In this document: positions 51,528 to 60,923 of the stretch, piece by piece
Layout of the letters: each line of letters begins with the position of its first letter
Position numbering within the stretch: position 1 is the stretch's first letter
From: Pseudomonadales bacterium
GTDB lineage: Bacteria; Pseudomonadota; Gammaproteobacteria; Pseudomonadales; Pseudohongiellaceae
NCBI GenBank assembly: GCA_024234365.1
Contig: JACKOK010000007.1
Location: 43,313-107,312, forward strand
Reading direction: 5' to 3'
DNA: 64,000 bases
The notes under the pieces: generated by a model
Database searches by the model: none
What the model saw: only the letters and a program-made list of their open reading frames with translations
What the model was told of the DNA's origin: nothing
Position numbers and translations under genes: made by a program

Positions 51528-52912
51528 CGGAAACCTCCGAAACCGCCGGGCGGGCCGAATGTGGCTTGCTGATTGCGGGCGGATGCAGCACTTGCCGCTG
51601 CCTGCACGATACCGGCAATGACCTGATCGCCTTCCTGCAGGCCATTGATTATCTCGGCGCTGACACGGCTGGTGATGCCTACCACGACGCGGCGTTCCTC
51701 TTCGCTGCCGTCCGCCTGAACGATGCGTACCGTGGCGGGGCGGCGTGCGGGGACTTCGCCGTTGGTGGCAGCGTTGCCCCCCGGACGTCGCATGCCGGCG
51801 GGGCGCTGCCCATTGGCAGGGCGTTGGGCAGCAGCGGGAGGGGTAGCGCCTTCGCCGTCACCCTGTCCCGGTGCGGCAGCGTTCATCTGGCTGGGATCAA
51901 TAAAACTGAGCGCGCCCAGCGGCACGGTCAGCACATTCCGCGCGGCGGAGGTGATAAAGAAGACCTGGGCCGTCATTTCCGGCAACAGGCTGCCATCCTG
52001 GTTTTCGACATCAAACAGCCCGGTGTAGAGCACCACATTGCTTTCCACAACCGGGGTCGGCAGGATCTGACGCAGGGTGCCGGTCCAGCGGCGGTTACCG
52101 CCCGCCAGGGTAGTGAAATAGATCTCCATGCCTTTCTTCAGGTTGCCGATGTCCGCTTCCGAGATTTCGGCCTCCACCGTCATCAGGGTGAGATCGGCGA
52201 TGCGCAGAATGGTCGGTGCCTGCTGGTTGGCATTCAGGGTGCGCCCCTCGTTCATCTCGATGGACACCACGGTGCCGGCGATGGGGGCATAAATGCGGGT
52301 GTACTCCAGCTCGGTTTCATCGGTCGCCAGGCTGGCGCGGGCCTGTTCGATCTGCTTTTCCAGCTGGATCAGGCTGGACTGTGCGCTGGCCAGGCTGGTG
52401 ATGGCATTGTCGTAATCCAGTTGGCTGGTGGCATTGGCTGCCATCAGGCGCTCCTGGCGGGCGGCATTGGTTTTGGCCAATTCAAGGCTGGCCTTGCGCG
52501 AGGCCACCTGAGCCTCCTGGGCTTCGATGGCTGATCGGCTCGCCTCGACACGGCTCTGCTGCGCGCGGGCGTCGATTTCCGCCAGCAACTGGCCTTCCTC
52601 CACGATGTCACCGACCTCCACATACAGTTTTTCCAGCTGGCCCGACACCTGGGCACCCACATCCACATAGCTGCTAGGCTTGAGCGTTCCGGCGGAGGAG
52701 ATGGTGTTGATGATGCTGCCCACCTCCACGGTGGCAATCAGCGGTTTGTCTGCCTCCACCTCTTCGGAGCGGTTGAAGTAATAGAACGCTCCGGCCCCGA
52801 CCACGAGGGCGGCAAGAAGCATGGGCCAGCGTTTTCTGCGTTGTCGCCGCGAGGAGGGCGCCTGCAAGGGAGAATCCTGGGTGTCTGCGGTCATTGTGTC
52901 ATGCGAATCCAT
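51524..52912 (-). CDS. macA: MacA-type periplasmic adaptor (membrane fusion protein)
   Basis: A 462-residue HlyD-family adaptor from ATG 52912, with one N-terminal helix (WPMLLAALVVGAGAFYYFN), lipoyl halves (GTLKPSSYVDVGAQVSGQLE; YAPIAGTVVSI), a coiled-coil hairpin and a beta barrel. Unusual is a Gln/Pro/Ala-rich, low-complexity insert (residues about 355-400: APGQGDGEGATPPAAAQRPA and onward) and a Gly/Phe-rich C-terminus (GPPGGFGGFR). It is the first gene of the macA-macB-outer-membrane-factor operon. Confidence 0.92.
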   Translation of the reverse strand: MDSHDTMTADTQDSPLQAPSSRRQRRKRWPMLLAALVVGAGAFYYFNRSEEVEADKPLIATVEVGSIINTISSAGTLKPSSYVDVGAQVSGQLEKLYVEVGDIVEEGQLLAEIDARAQQSRVEASRSAIEAQEAQVASRKASLELAKTNAARQERLMAANATSQLDYDNAITSLASAQSSLIQLEKQIEQARASLATDETELEYTRIYAPIAGTVVSIEMNEGRTLNANQQAPTILRIADLTLMTVEAEISEADIGNLKKGMEIYFTTLAGGNRRWTGTLRQILPTPVVESNVVLYTGLFDVENQDGSLLPEMTAQVFFITSAARNVLTVPLGALSFIDPSQMNAAAPGQGDGEGATPPAAAQRPANGQRPAGMRRPGGNAATNGEVPARRPATVRIVQADGSEEERRVVVGITSRVSAEIINGLQEGDQVIAGIVQAAASAASARNQQATFGPPGGFGGFR

Positions 52913-53132
52913 TGGCAATGTCTCTTGAGGGTGGAAGATGTAGCGACTGATGTTGAGTGATACGGGCACTGCCGCAATATCCGTTGCCCGATACGAAGTT
53001 TATTCTCACCTTCTGTCGCTGCTGCAGGGCGCTTTATCGTTCCTCTCGCCCGGCTTGGACAGAGACCGTAAAACTGTCATCATGCTGCGCAGGCCTGAAC
53101 ATCAACAAGCTGCCTTGTACAAGGAGAAAACA

Positions 53133-53558
53133 ATGAAAGTGATCCGCGATGCCCTGGTTGTGGCCGCTCTTGCCATGAGCCTGTCTGCGCCAGCCTGGCC
53201 GCAAACAGAACAGGGGCTGAACATGCGGGAAATCATGCTCTCTGTCATTGCGCCCATGACCAACAAGATATGGGCCGCCAGCGATATTCAGACGGATTCG
53301 CAATGGCTGGAGCTGGAGCAGGCGGCCATGACGGTTCTGGCGGCGAGCACGCTGATCGGGCAGGGCGGCCCCGATGGTGCCTATGCCAGCCAGGCGCAAA
53401 ACGAAGACTGGCAGGCGTTTACCGCCGGGATGATGCAGGCTGCCCGCAGCGCGTTGAGAGCCATTGCCAATCACGATGAAACGGCTCTGTTCAACGCGGG
53501 CAACGACGAACTCTATCCCCCGTGTGAGAACTGCCACCAGGTCTATCTGCCGCGCTGA
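53133..53558 (+). CDS. Small periplasmic cytochrome c with C-terminal haem site
   Basis: A 141-residue exported protein (signal VVAALAMSLSAPAW), with AAGGAG before ATG 53133. The single haem site CENCH lies at the C-terminus (PPCENCHQVYLPR), as in class II cytochromes c' and c-556, and the rest is predicted helical bundle. It stands alone between two efflux operons and is convergent with the emrB-like gene. Function unknown; electron transfer or ligand binding are possible. Confidence 0.8.
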   Translation: MKVIRDALVVAALAMSLSAPAWPQTEQGLNMREIMLSVIAPMTNKIWAASDIQTDSQWLELEQAAMTVLAASTLIGQGGPDGAYASQAQNEDWQAFTAGMMQAARSALRAIANHDETALFNAGNDELYPPCENCHQVYLPR

Positions 53559-53565
53559 TGTGGTA

Positions 53566-55104
53566 TCAGGCGGCAGCCTGTTGTGGTTCCGGGGCGCGTT
53601 TGCGCAACAGGAAGACGAGAGGCGTGGCCGCCAGCACTACCCACATCATCAGTTTGAAATCGTTCAGGTAGGCGATGGTCGCCGCCTGTCGGGTGACTTC
53701 CCCATTGGCCATCAACAATACTCCACTGGCACTGTTCAACAGCCCCTGAGGAAGCAGGTGCATGTTGAGTCCGGCAAGGTTTTCCGGGGTCACATATTCG
53801 GTCAGATAGGCGTGATTGGTGGCCATATTCCGGCTCAGCACTGCCATGACAACCGAGATTCCAACACTGCTTCCCATGTTGCGGCTGAGACTGAAGACAC
53901 TTGCGCCCTCGGCACGCAGCTGGGGAGTGAGAGTGGCATAGGCAACGGTGCTCAGCGGCACGAAGATGAAGCCCAGCCCGAAGCCCTGCAGCATGCCGGT
54001 CCAGACAAGAGTAGCAGGGGGTACATAGGTGTCGAAACCCGTCATGCTGTAAAGCGAGGCGGCGGTGCAACTGAGACCAAAAAGAATCAACACGCGGGCG
54101 TCCAGTTTGTTGCTCAGCTTGCCGACGATCATCATGGCGATCATGGTGCCGACCCCGCGTGGGGCCATGATGATGCCGACATCCAGCACCGGATATCCCA
54201 TCAGGTTCTGCATATAGGGGGGCAGCAATGCCATGGTGGCCAGCAGGATGATGCCGATGAAAAAGATGAAGACCAGGCTTGTCATCAGATTGCGGTCACG
54301 GAACAGAGCTGGCGACAGGAAAGGATGCTCGGTGCGCAGGGAGTGCACGACATACATCCACAAGGCCGAACCGGCCAGTGCGCTGTACAGCAGAATTTCC
54401 CGCGACTCGAACCAGTTCTCGTGCTCACCACGGTCCATCAGCAACTGAGCGCTACCGATGATAACGGCGAGCATGAGAAAGCCGAACTTGTCAAAGGGAC
54501 GATTGGCACGTTCCGAATCCGGCATGAAGAACAGCATGCCCAGGAAGGCAATGATGCCCAAAGGAACGTTGATATAAAACACCCAGCGCCAGTTATAGGA
54601 TTCTGTCAGCCAGCCGCCCAGGGTCGGGCCCAGGATCGGGCCGATCATCACACCCATGCCCCACATGGCCATGGCCTTGCCGTGGCTTTCTCGGGTGTTG
54701 ATGTCCAGCATCGTTGCCTGGGCCAGTGGCACCAGCGCGGCACCGCAACAGCCCTGGAGAATACGAAACAGCACCATCTGGTCGATGGAACTTGCCATGC
54801 CGCAGAGCATGGAAGTCAGCGTAAAACCTCCCACGGTAAACAGGAACACGTTCTTGCGCCCGAAGCGCCCGGCGAGCCAGGCTGTCGGCAGTGTCATGAT
54901 GGCAGAGGCCACGATATACGAGGTGAGCACCCAGGTCGCCTGTTCCTGGGTGGCGCTCAGGCTGCCCTGCATGTGCGGCAGGGCAACATTGGCGATAGTG
55001 GTGTCCAGCACCTGCATGATGGTGGCGAGCATGATGGACAGCGTAATCAGGCCACGAAAAGGAACCTCCTGCTGCACTGTTGTCTCGCCGCTGGCGGATG
55101 ACAT
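53566..55104 (-). CDS. emrB: EmrB/QacA-type (DHA2) multidrug efflux transporter
   Basis: A 512-residue major-facilitator protein with 14 membrane helices. The DHA2 motifs are LDTTIANVALPHMQG (helix 1), WVLTSYIVASAIMTL, the motif A-like GRFGRKNVF, and motif C GPILGPTLGG. It exports hydrophobic drugs by proton antiport together with the adaptor upstream. Gene order marR-emrA-emrB matches E. coli mprA-emrAB. Substrates cannot be predicted. Confidence 0.93.
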   Translation of the reverse strand: MSSASGETTVQQEVPFRGLITLSIMLATIMQVLDTTIANVALPHMQGSLSATQEQATWVLTSYIVASAIMTLPTAWLAGRFGRKNVFLFTVGGFTLTSMLCGMASSIDQMVLFRILQGCCGAALVPLAQATMLDINTRESHGKAMAMWGMGVMIGPILGPTLGGWLTESYNWRWVFYINVPLGIIAFLGMLFFMPDSERANRPFDKFGFLMLAVIIGSAQLLMDRGEHENWFESREILLYSALAGSALWMYVVHSLRTEHPFLSPALFRDRNLMTSLVFIFFIGIILLATMALLPPYMQNLMGYPVLDVGIIMAPRGVGTMIAMMIVGKLSNKLDARVLILFGLSCTAASLYSMTGFDTYVPPATLVWTGMLQGFGLGFIFVPLSTVAYATLTPQLRAEGASVFSLSRNMGSSVGISVVMAVLSRNMATNHAYLTEYVTPENLAGLNMHLLPQGLLNSASGVLLMANGEVTRQAATIAYLNDFKLMMWVVLAATPLVFLLRKRAPEPQQAAA

Positions 55105-55122
55105 GATCTGTGCTCCCCTTGT

Positions 55123-56157
55123 TTAGTTGGAAGCAACCCAGGGCAGGGTGCGGCTGCGCTCGGTATCGATGTCCACCACGGCGCTCATGCCGGCGGCCAG
55201 AGGCGTATCACGATCGTATTCGTCCAGAGCAATGTTGACCTGAATACGCTGTACGACCTTGATCCAGTTGCCGGAGCTGTTTTGTGCGGGCAGCAGGGAG
55301 AACTCGGAACCGGTAGCTGGCATGATGCCACTGACGCGCGCCTGCCAGGTTTTTCCCGGGTAGGCGTCAATGCTCACATTCACGGTCTGGCCGGGGCGTA
55401 CCCAGGTCAGTTCGGTTTCCTTGAAATTCGCTTCCAGCCACATATGACTGTCGTCCACGATGCTCAGCAGCTCGGTACCGGCCATGATGTATTCACCAGG
55501 GTGGGTGTTGACGTTGACCGCGATACCGTCTGCGGGGGCGCGCACCTCCAGGTGGCTGATATCCAGTTTGATTTTTTCCAGTTCCGCGACAGCCTGCAGA
55601 TAACGCGGGTGTTGTTCGCTTGGCAGCTCCGGGTCGATCAGTTTTGCTCGTGCAACCTGCAGCGACTGTTTACGGGTATCCAGTGCATTGCTGGCGCTTT
55701 GCCAGGCGTACTCGGCCTGGTCGAACTGGGCGGCCGGAATGGAGTGGCTGGCAACCAGTTGACGGATGCGCTCCATTTCCTTGCGACGGAATTCGACATC
55801 GGTCCTGGCATTTTCAATGGCGAGTTTGTCGTTCTGATAATCCGCTTTTTCGCCTTCGATGCTGGCTTTCACACTGACCAGATTCGCCTCGGCCTTGGCC
55901 AGGGCGATGTGATAGGGCTGGTCATCGAGGCGGAACAAAAGCTGGCCTTTTGTGATGCGGTCGTTGTCGTTGGGAATTGCTTCTACGACGCGACCGGTGA
56001 TTTCGCTGCTCACGGTAATGATTTCGGATTTCACATAGGCGTTGTCCGTGCTGATATAGCGCCCGCCGTGCATGTACACCCACAGCGAAATGGCGGCGAT
56101 TACCGCAGGGCCGAATATCAGCATTATCAGGTTTCGGATCAGGACATTGGCTTTCAT
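55123..56157 (-). CDS. emrA: EmrA-type membrane fusion protein
   Basis: A 344-residue HlyD-family adaptor with one helix (LIMLIFGPAVIAAISLWVYM) and the characteristic YISTDNAYVKSEIITVSSEI, long helices, and LEVRAPADGIAVNVNTHPGEY. GAGGAAAG precedes ATG 56157. It pairs with the DHA2 transporter and would reach a TolC-type channel; none is in this operon, though one is encoded at 48056-49474. Confidence 0.92.
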   Translation of the reverse strand: MKANVLIRNLIMLIFGPAVIAAISLWVYMHGGRYISTDNAYVKSEIITVSSEITGRVVEAIPNDNDRITKGQLLFRLDDQPYHIALAKAEANLVSVKASIEGEKADYQNDKLAIENARTDVEFRRKEMERIRQLVASHSIPAAQFDQAEYAWQSASNALDTRKQSLQVARAKLIDPELPSEQHPRYLQAVAELEKIKLDISHLEVRAPADGIAVNVNTHPGEYIMAGTELLSIVDDSHMWLEANFKETELTWVRPGQTVNVSIDAYPGKTWQARVSGIMPATGSEFSLLPAQNSSGNWIKVVQRIQVNIALDEYDRDTPLAAGMSAVVDIDTERSRTLPWVASN

Positions 56158-56172
56158 ACTTCTTTCCTCAGT

Positions 56173-56646
56173 TCAGTCATCCAGATCGCAATGGCCCTGT
56201 GTCTCCTGTCCCCGGGTGGCAACGCAGAGATTGCTGCGTACGCGCAGCAGTACCTGCATGAACACGTCCTCGTCGGCGGCGTTGATGCCTTGCATGGCCA
56301 GTTGGCGTACACGCTGACCGAGGTCGCTCATCATCTCGAACATGGGTTCGGATTTCGGGTTCAGGAAGACACGCTTGGCTCTGCGGTCTTCGGGGTCGTC
56401 ACGGCGCTCTATCCAACCGTCTGCCTCAAGCCGGTCGAGGTGACGGGCCAGCGTGATAGGGGTTATGTCCATCAGCGTGGCGAGAGTTTTCTGCTGCACG
56501 CCATTATTGCGTCGCAGATGTGCCAAAACAGACCACTGGGCGCGGGTCAATCCGCTGCCTGCGGCCTGACGGTCGAAGGCAAGACGGAGCAGCCGGGCCA
56601 CATCGTGGATGGCGAAACCGAAACTCTTGTCAAAGTTCTTATTCAT
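56173..56646 (-). CDS. MarR family transcriptional regulator
   Basis: A 157-residue winged-helix repressor. Recognition helix region KTLATLMDITPITLARHLDR, wing with WIERRDDPEDRRAKRVFL. First gene of the emrAB operon and probably its ligand-responsive repressor. A near-perfect dyad overlaps the promoter just upstream of the start. Confidence 0.92.
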   Translation of the reverse strand: MNKNFDKSFGFAIHDVARLLRLAFDRQAAGSGLTRAQWSVLAHLRRNNGVQQKTLATLMDITPITLARHLDRLEADGWIERRDDPEDRRAKRVFLNPKSEPMFEMMSDLGQRVRQLAMQGINAADEDVFMQVLLRVRSNLCVATRGQETQGHCDLDD

Positions 56647-56656
56647 AACGGAGCAT

Positions 56657-56676
56657 ATAATAAGCTAGCTTACTAT
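56657..56676. promoter_or_regulatory. MarR-type operator dyad
   Basis: ATAATAAGCTAGCTTACTAT is a 20-base inverted repeat with one mismatched pair (18 of 20 positions symmetric) and a perfect AAGCTAGCTT core. It ends 11 bases before the marR ATG, which suits autorepression of marR-emrAB. Confidence 0.75.
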
Positions 56677-56769
56677 AAGGTTCAACCGCTATTTCAACAT
56701 TGTTTTCCTTGTGAGGTTTCCGAAGGCGTCAATGCAGACGGGGCATCGGGAAGATACGGAGGCTTTTGT

Positions 56770-56892
56770 ATGCAAGAGACGCTTATTCGCCCGGATGCTC
56801 AAGAGGAGCAGGGCAACAGCATCCGTTACTGCGGAGTGGCTACTGGATGGGCTATAGACGTAGTAGAAAATGGAAAGACAAACCAAGAGTGA
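56770..56892 (+). CDS. Possible 40-residue small protein
   Basis: ATG 56770 has GGAGG 7 bases upstream, a near-ideal ribosome site, and encodes MQETLIRPDAQEEQGNSIRY and 20 more residues (one Cys), soluble and acidic. It lies in the 377-base gap between marR and the Rhs gene. Apart from the MarR dyad I see nothing else in that gap. Supported only by the ribosome site. Confidence 0.35.
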   Translation: MQETLIRPDAQEEQGNSIRYCGVATGWAIDVVENGKTNQE

Positions 56893-57023
56893 GGGAAGAG
56901 CAGGAATAAAACTTCATGGTCGACGTATCAGAATGGCAATTTTCCTACAGATATTCCTGTATGCCTCAGGCAAGATGCCCGCTCAAGTAACGGGAATTTT
57001 GTATTGACTGGGATACGCCTCAG

Positions 57024-60000
57024 ATGTGCCATTTTTTCAAGAATAATCTCGAGATGAAGTCCATGCATGGAAAATTTGCTGAACCAATAACGCCATATTA
57101 CTTACTGAGATTGCCTGTTGTTCGTCAAATTGTCCTAATGGCGGTCGTCTTGAATTGCTCTATGTTCGCAGTCGGTGCCGCCTTCGGGCAAAGTCAGTAC
57201 ACAACACCCGTACAGGTCGATTACGCCAACAGGATTGATCAATCGAGTTCGACATTTCCCTGGATCTATATAGGGGCAGGTACCAATATTGTGCCTCGTA
57301 CATCCCGAACTATTGGATGCGCGGGAACTTACCCCGATGGTGCTCCTGCCAGAGTGGATTGCAACAATCCCAATTCGATTATTGGCCCACAGTATATCTG
57401 TGAGCCAGTGCAGCGCCCAACTCATGTGGGCGAAGTAGTAATTGGGTACATCAATATTACAACCACTGCTACCGGCACATCGGATGGTCACAATCCTGAT
57501 AGTTGTACGGAGCCGAACGTAGGAACGACTGAAGCAAGAACCAGTTATAACAGATTCTCTCTAGCCGGGGCGCGGTGGGCGTGTCCCAGCAGCTATGCTT
57601 CTACAGACGTGGATTATGATGGAAGTAAGTTTGGCGATGAAGAATTTCCATACCAATATAATCCTGAGTCTTGCGCATTGTTCTATTGCCCGGTTGGGAC
57701 AGCGCTTACATATCTACCATCAAATGCCGATGCGAGCGCATATTATGGAAATCCAGGATATGTCTGCTCAGGAGAAAACAATGAAGAGAAGCAACCAAGG
57801 AAGGATTGTGAGTCCTGTCCCAACCCTATGGAGGGGGATCCCATAGTTGTAGCCACAGGAAACAGCTTCCAGACGGAAATTGATATCGTCAGCCAAAAAC
57901 CTGGTGGTTTAAGTTTTTCCAGATATTTTAACTCCCGCGGGCGGGCCAGAGTCAGAAACCAGATCGGCGAGGGTTGGACTCACAGCTACCAATCTCAGAT
58001 TCTTGGGTCGCATCCGCGAATGGGATATCTGAACACACCGTTCCTGACTCATATTTCACTGATTCGCCCTACCGGTGAATCCGAAACCTTCATTTCTTCG
58101 GGCAGTTCATACACTGTCAGTGGCATAGACTATGTAGATTGGATCTCCGAGGAAGACAATCAATCAACATCTCTAGTCCAGATTCTGGACAGTGGTGCAC
58201 GTACAGAAGGGTGGATTTACACGGGTGAGGATGATCAGGTAGAACTCTACGACGCCGATGGTCGATTGATTCAGATCACCTACAGGCAGGGGCAGATTCT
58301 GACTCTACGCTACAATCTTGCATCTACTGAAGGCGGTGATGACGACTCCACCACCCTTGATTCTGTTGAAGACTATACTGGCGATATCCTCACGTTTACT
58401 TATGATTCAAACAAACGAATCGTGAATATGACAGACCCAGAGGGGGAGAATTATCGATATGAATACGGTACTGCGAACAATCTGATAAAGGTTTACTACC
58501 CCGACCAAACCCCTTCGATTTCCACAGATAACCCTTTCAAACTATACCACTACGAAAACACTCTATTCCCGGACTTCCTGACTGGCATTACAGACGAGAA
58601 CGGAAACCGCTATGTCACTTGGACTTTCGACTCCAGTGGCCGCGCTACAAGTTCAACTCTGGGAAGCGGCGTAGATCAATATACACTCACCTATGAAACA
58701 TCAAATGTGACGGTTACGGCCCCCTTAGGACGGCAATCCGTTTACACGTTTCAAACTATCCATGGAGTGAGGTATCCGCAGTCCGAACAAAGAACGGCGT
58801 CTGCGAACTACACCTCCGTGATTCAGAGCAACGCTTATGACGCTTTTGGAAACCGAACCAGTCTGGAGGACACGAACGGGAATGTTACAAGCCTGTCTTT
58901 CAATGCCAGAGGGTTACAGGGTGAGAGAACTGAGGCAGTGGGGGGCGTTGATGAAAGAACACTGCTGAGAACATGGCATCCTGACTTCCGACTCCCCCTT
59001 TCTGTCACCGAACCTGGGCGCACCACCACCTACACTTATGACACCTACGGCAACGTCCTCACCAAGACAGAAAACGACACAACCGCCCAATCCGCTCCAT
59101 ACTCCACCAACGGGCGCAGCAGAACCTGGACCTATACCTATTACCCCGCAGGGGTGGACGGTGCCTATCAGATGGCATCCATGGACGGCCCCCGCACCGA
59201 TGTCAACGACACTACTACCTACACCTATACGCCTGAGGGTTTCGTTTCGACAGTCACAAATGCCCTGGGGCAGTCAATGCAGGTGAGCAGCTACAACGCA
59301 CGCGGCCTGCCGCTTTCCATGACCGACCAGAACGGTGTTGTGACCGAGATGGTCTATCACCCTCGTGGCTGGCTGTTGAGCAGTACTGTGCTCGATCCCA
59401 CTGGCAGCGGCCAGCATGCGGTGACGCAGTACCAGTACGACAATGCCGGTCAGATGACCCGTGTCACCCTGCCCAATGGCGCCTACCTCGATTACGAATA
59501 TGACACTGCCCATCGACTGACCGCTATCTCGAACAATCTGGGTGAACGTCAGGAATATGCGCTGGATGCCGCTGGCAATATCACTCAAGAGACTGTGAAG
59601 GACGGTCAGGGCACCATCACTCGCACCCAACAGACAATCTACGATGAGCTGAGTCGCATCTACCAGACTATCGGTGGCGCGGGGCAGACCACACAGTTCG
59701 GCTACGACCAGAATGGCAACCAGACCTCCAGCGTCTTGGACCCTTCTGGGTTGAATCAGCAAACCCTGCAAGCTTTCGATGCACTGAATCGGCTTCGCAG
59801 CAGCACCGATGCGCTGGGCAATGAGGCGGAGTATGGGTATGACGCACGCGACAACCTCATCAGCGTCAGCGATCAACGGGGTTTGACGACTACCTACACC
59901 TACGACGGCCTCAACAACCTGATTCAGTTGGAGAGCCCGGATACCGGAATCACTGTCTACACCTACGACGATGCAGGGAATCGTTTGAGTCAGACGGACG

Positions 60001-60923
60001 CGCGAGGTGTGGTGGTGCAATACGGCTACGATGCCTTGAACCGCCTGGTCACAGTCAACTATCCCGGCAGCCCTTCAGAGAATATTGCCTACACCTACGA
60101 CCAACCCGCGGGCAGCCACGGAGTCGGACGACTGACCCAAATCACTGACCAAACCGGATCCACGCACTATGTGTACGATCATCGGGGAAATCAGCTGAGT
60201 TCTTCCGTCACCATTCAGGGCCATACATACACGACTGCCTACGCTTACGATCTTGCGGATAATCTGATCCAGACCACCTATCCCAGTGGTCGTGTGGTCA
60301 GCAATCAATTGGATGGACTGGGCCGTGTGAGCGCGGTGAATACAAGGACCAATGCGGGTGCGGCGGACCAGGCAGTCGCGAGTAACATTGCGTATCTGCC
60401 ATTCGGGCCGGCGCAAGCGCTGCAGTATGGCAACGGTCTCGAGATGAGCGTCGGTATCGATTCGGATTACCGTTTGAGCTCTCTCGCCGTCACAGGCGCT
60501 GTTGGTGCCGCGCCTGCCATTCTGGGGCGCACTTACACCCAGAACGCAGTCAACAACATCACCGCAATCGCGGACACGGTAGACACAGACCGTTCGCAAG
60601 ACTTTACCTATGATCAGTTGAACCGCCTGATATCGGCAGACGGAGCCTATGGGCTCGAGAGCTACACCTATGACCCGGTAGGTAATCGACTGAGCCTTAC
60701 CGTCAACAATCAGGGGAGCGACAGCACAGAAACCTACACTTATGACACGGCCAGCAACCGTTTGCTCAGCGTGGAGGTAGACGGTGATCTGCGAACGCTG
60801 AGCTATGACAGCGCCGGCAACATCGTCAGTGACGACCGAGGACTCGACACCGGATTTGATCTCATCTACAACGCCCAGAACCGTCTCATAGAAGCTCTTC
60901 CGCAACAGGGAGTGCAACCATGA
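57024..60923 (+). CDS. Rhs/YD-repeat secreted protein
   Basis: A 1299-residue protein with a signal-like segment (QIVLMAVVLNCSMFAVGAAF), a Cys-rich N-terminal region, a DUF6531-like entry motif (NPMEGDPIVVATGNSFQTEI, about residue 265) and then more than twenty YD repeats (forms of Y-x-Y-D-x2-G-[NR]-x5). It ends abruptly at LIYNAQNRLIEALPQQGVQP, without the PxxxxDPxGL-type core terminus or a toxin tail. The coding sequence up to about 58980 is visibly richer in A+T than the rest, suggesting mosaic origin. It overlaps the next gene by ATGA. A role in surface structure or export is inferred. ATG 57063 is another possible start. Confidence 0.85.
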   Translation: MCHFFKNNLEMKSMHGKFAEPITPYYLLRLPVVRQIVLMAVVLNCSMFAVGAAFGQSQYTTPVQVDYANRIDQSSSTFPWIYIGAGTNIVPRTSRTIGCAGTYPDGAPARVDCNNPNSIIGPQYICEPVQRPTHVGEVVIGYINITTTATGTSDGHNPDSCTEPNVGTTEARTSYNRFSLAGARWACPSSYASTDVDYDGSKFGDEEFPYQYNPESCALFYCPVGTALTYLPSNADASAYYGNPGYVCSGENNEEKQPRKDCESCPNPMEGDPIVVATGNSFQTEIDIVSQKPGGLSFSRYFNSRGRARVRNQIGEGWTHSYQSQILGSHPRMGYLNTPFLTHISLIRPTGESETFISSGSSYTVSGIDYVDWISEEDNQSTSLVQILDSGARTEGWIYTGEDDQVELYDADGRLIQITYRQGQILTLRYNLASTEGGDDDSTTLDSVEDYTGDILTFTYDSNKRIVNMTDPEGENYRYEYGTANNLIKVYYPDQTPSISTDNPFKLYHYENTLFPDFLTGITDENGNRYVTWTFDSSGRATSSTLGSGVDQYTLTYETSNVTVTAPLGRQSVYTFQTIHGVRYPQSEQRTASANYTSVIQSNAYDAFGNRTSLEDTNGNVTSLSFNARGLQGERTEAVGGVDERTLLRTWHPDFRLPLSVTEPGRTTTYTYDTYGNVLTKTENDTTAQSAPYSTNGRSRTWTYTYYPAGVDGAYQMASMDGPRTDVNDTTTYTYTPEGFVSTVTNALGQSMQVSSYNARGLPLSMTDQNGVVTEMVYHPRGWLLSSTVLDPTGSGQHAVTQYQYDNAGQMTRVTLPNGAYLDYEYDTAHRLTAISNNLGERQEYALDAAGNITQETVKDGQGTITRTQQTIYDELSRIYQTIGGAGQTTQFGYDQNGNQTSSVLDPSGLNQQTLQAFDALNRLRSSTDALGNEAEYGYDARDNLISVSDQRGLTTTYTYDGLNNLIQLESPDTGITVYTYDDAGNRLSQTDARGVVVQYGYDALNRLVTVNYPGSPSENIAYTYDQPAGSHGVGRLTQITDQTGSTHYVYDHRGNQLSSSVTIQGHTYTTAYAYDLADNLIQTTYPSGRVVSNQLDGLGRVSAVNTRTNAGAADQAVASNIAYLPFGPAQALQYGNGLEMSVGIDSDYRLSSLAVTGAVGAAPAILGRTYTQNAVNNITAIADTVDTDRSQDFTYDQLNRLISADGAYGLESYTYDPVGNRLSLTVNNQGSDSTETYTYDTASNRLLSVEVDGDLRTLSYDSAGNIVSDDRGLDTGFDLIYNAQNRLIEALPQQGVQP

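Noticed and set aside
49137..51572. 811-codon plus-strand frame opposite macB
   Set aside because: Shadow of macB. It shows no domain signatures and no ribosome site.
57024..60923. Rhs polymorphic toxin with immunity gene
   Set aside because: No toxin tail is present. The next gene encodes a giant exported repeat protein, not a small immunity protein.
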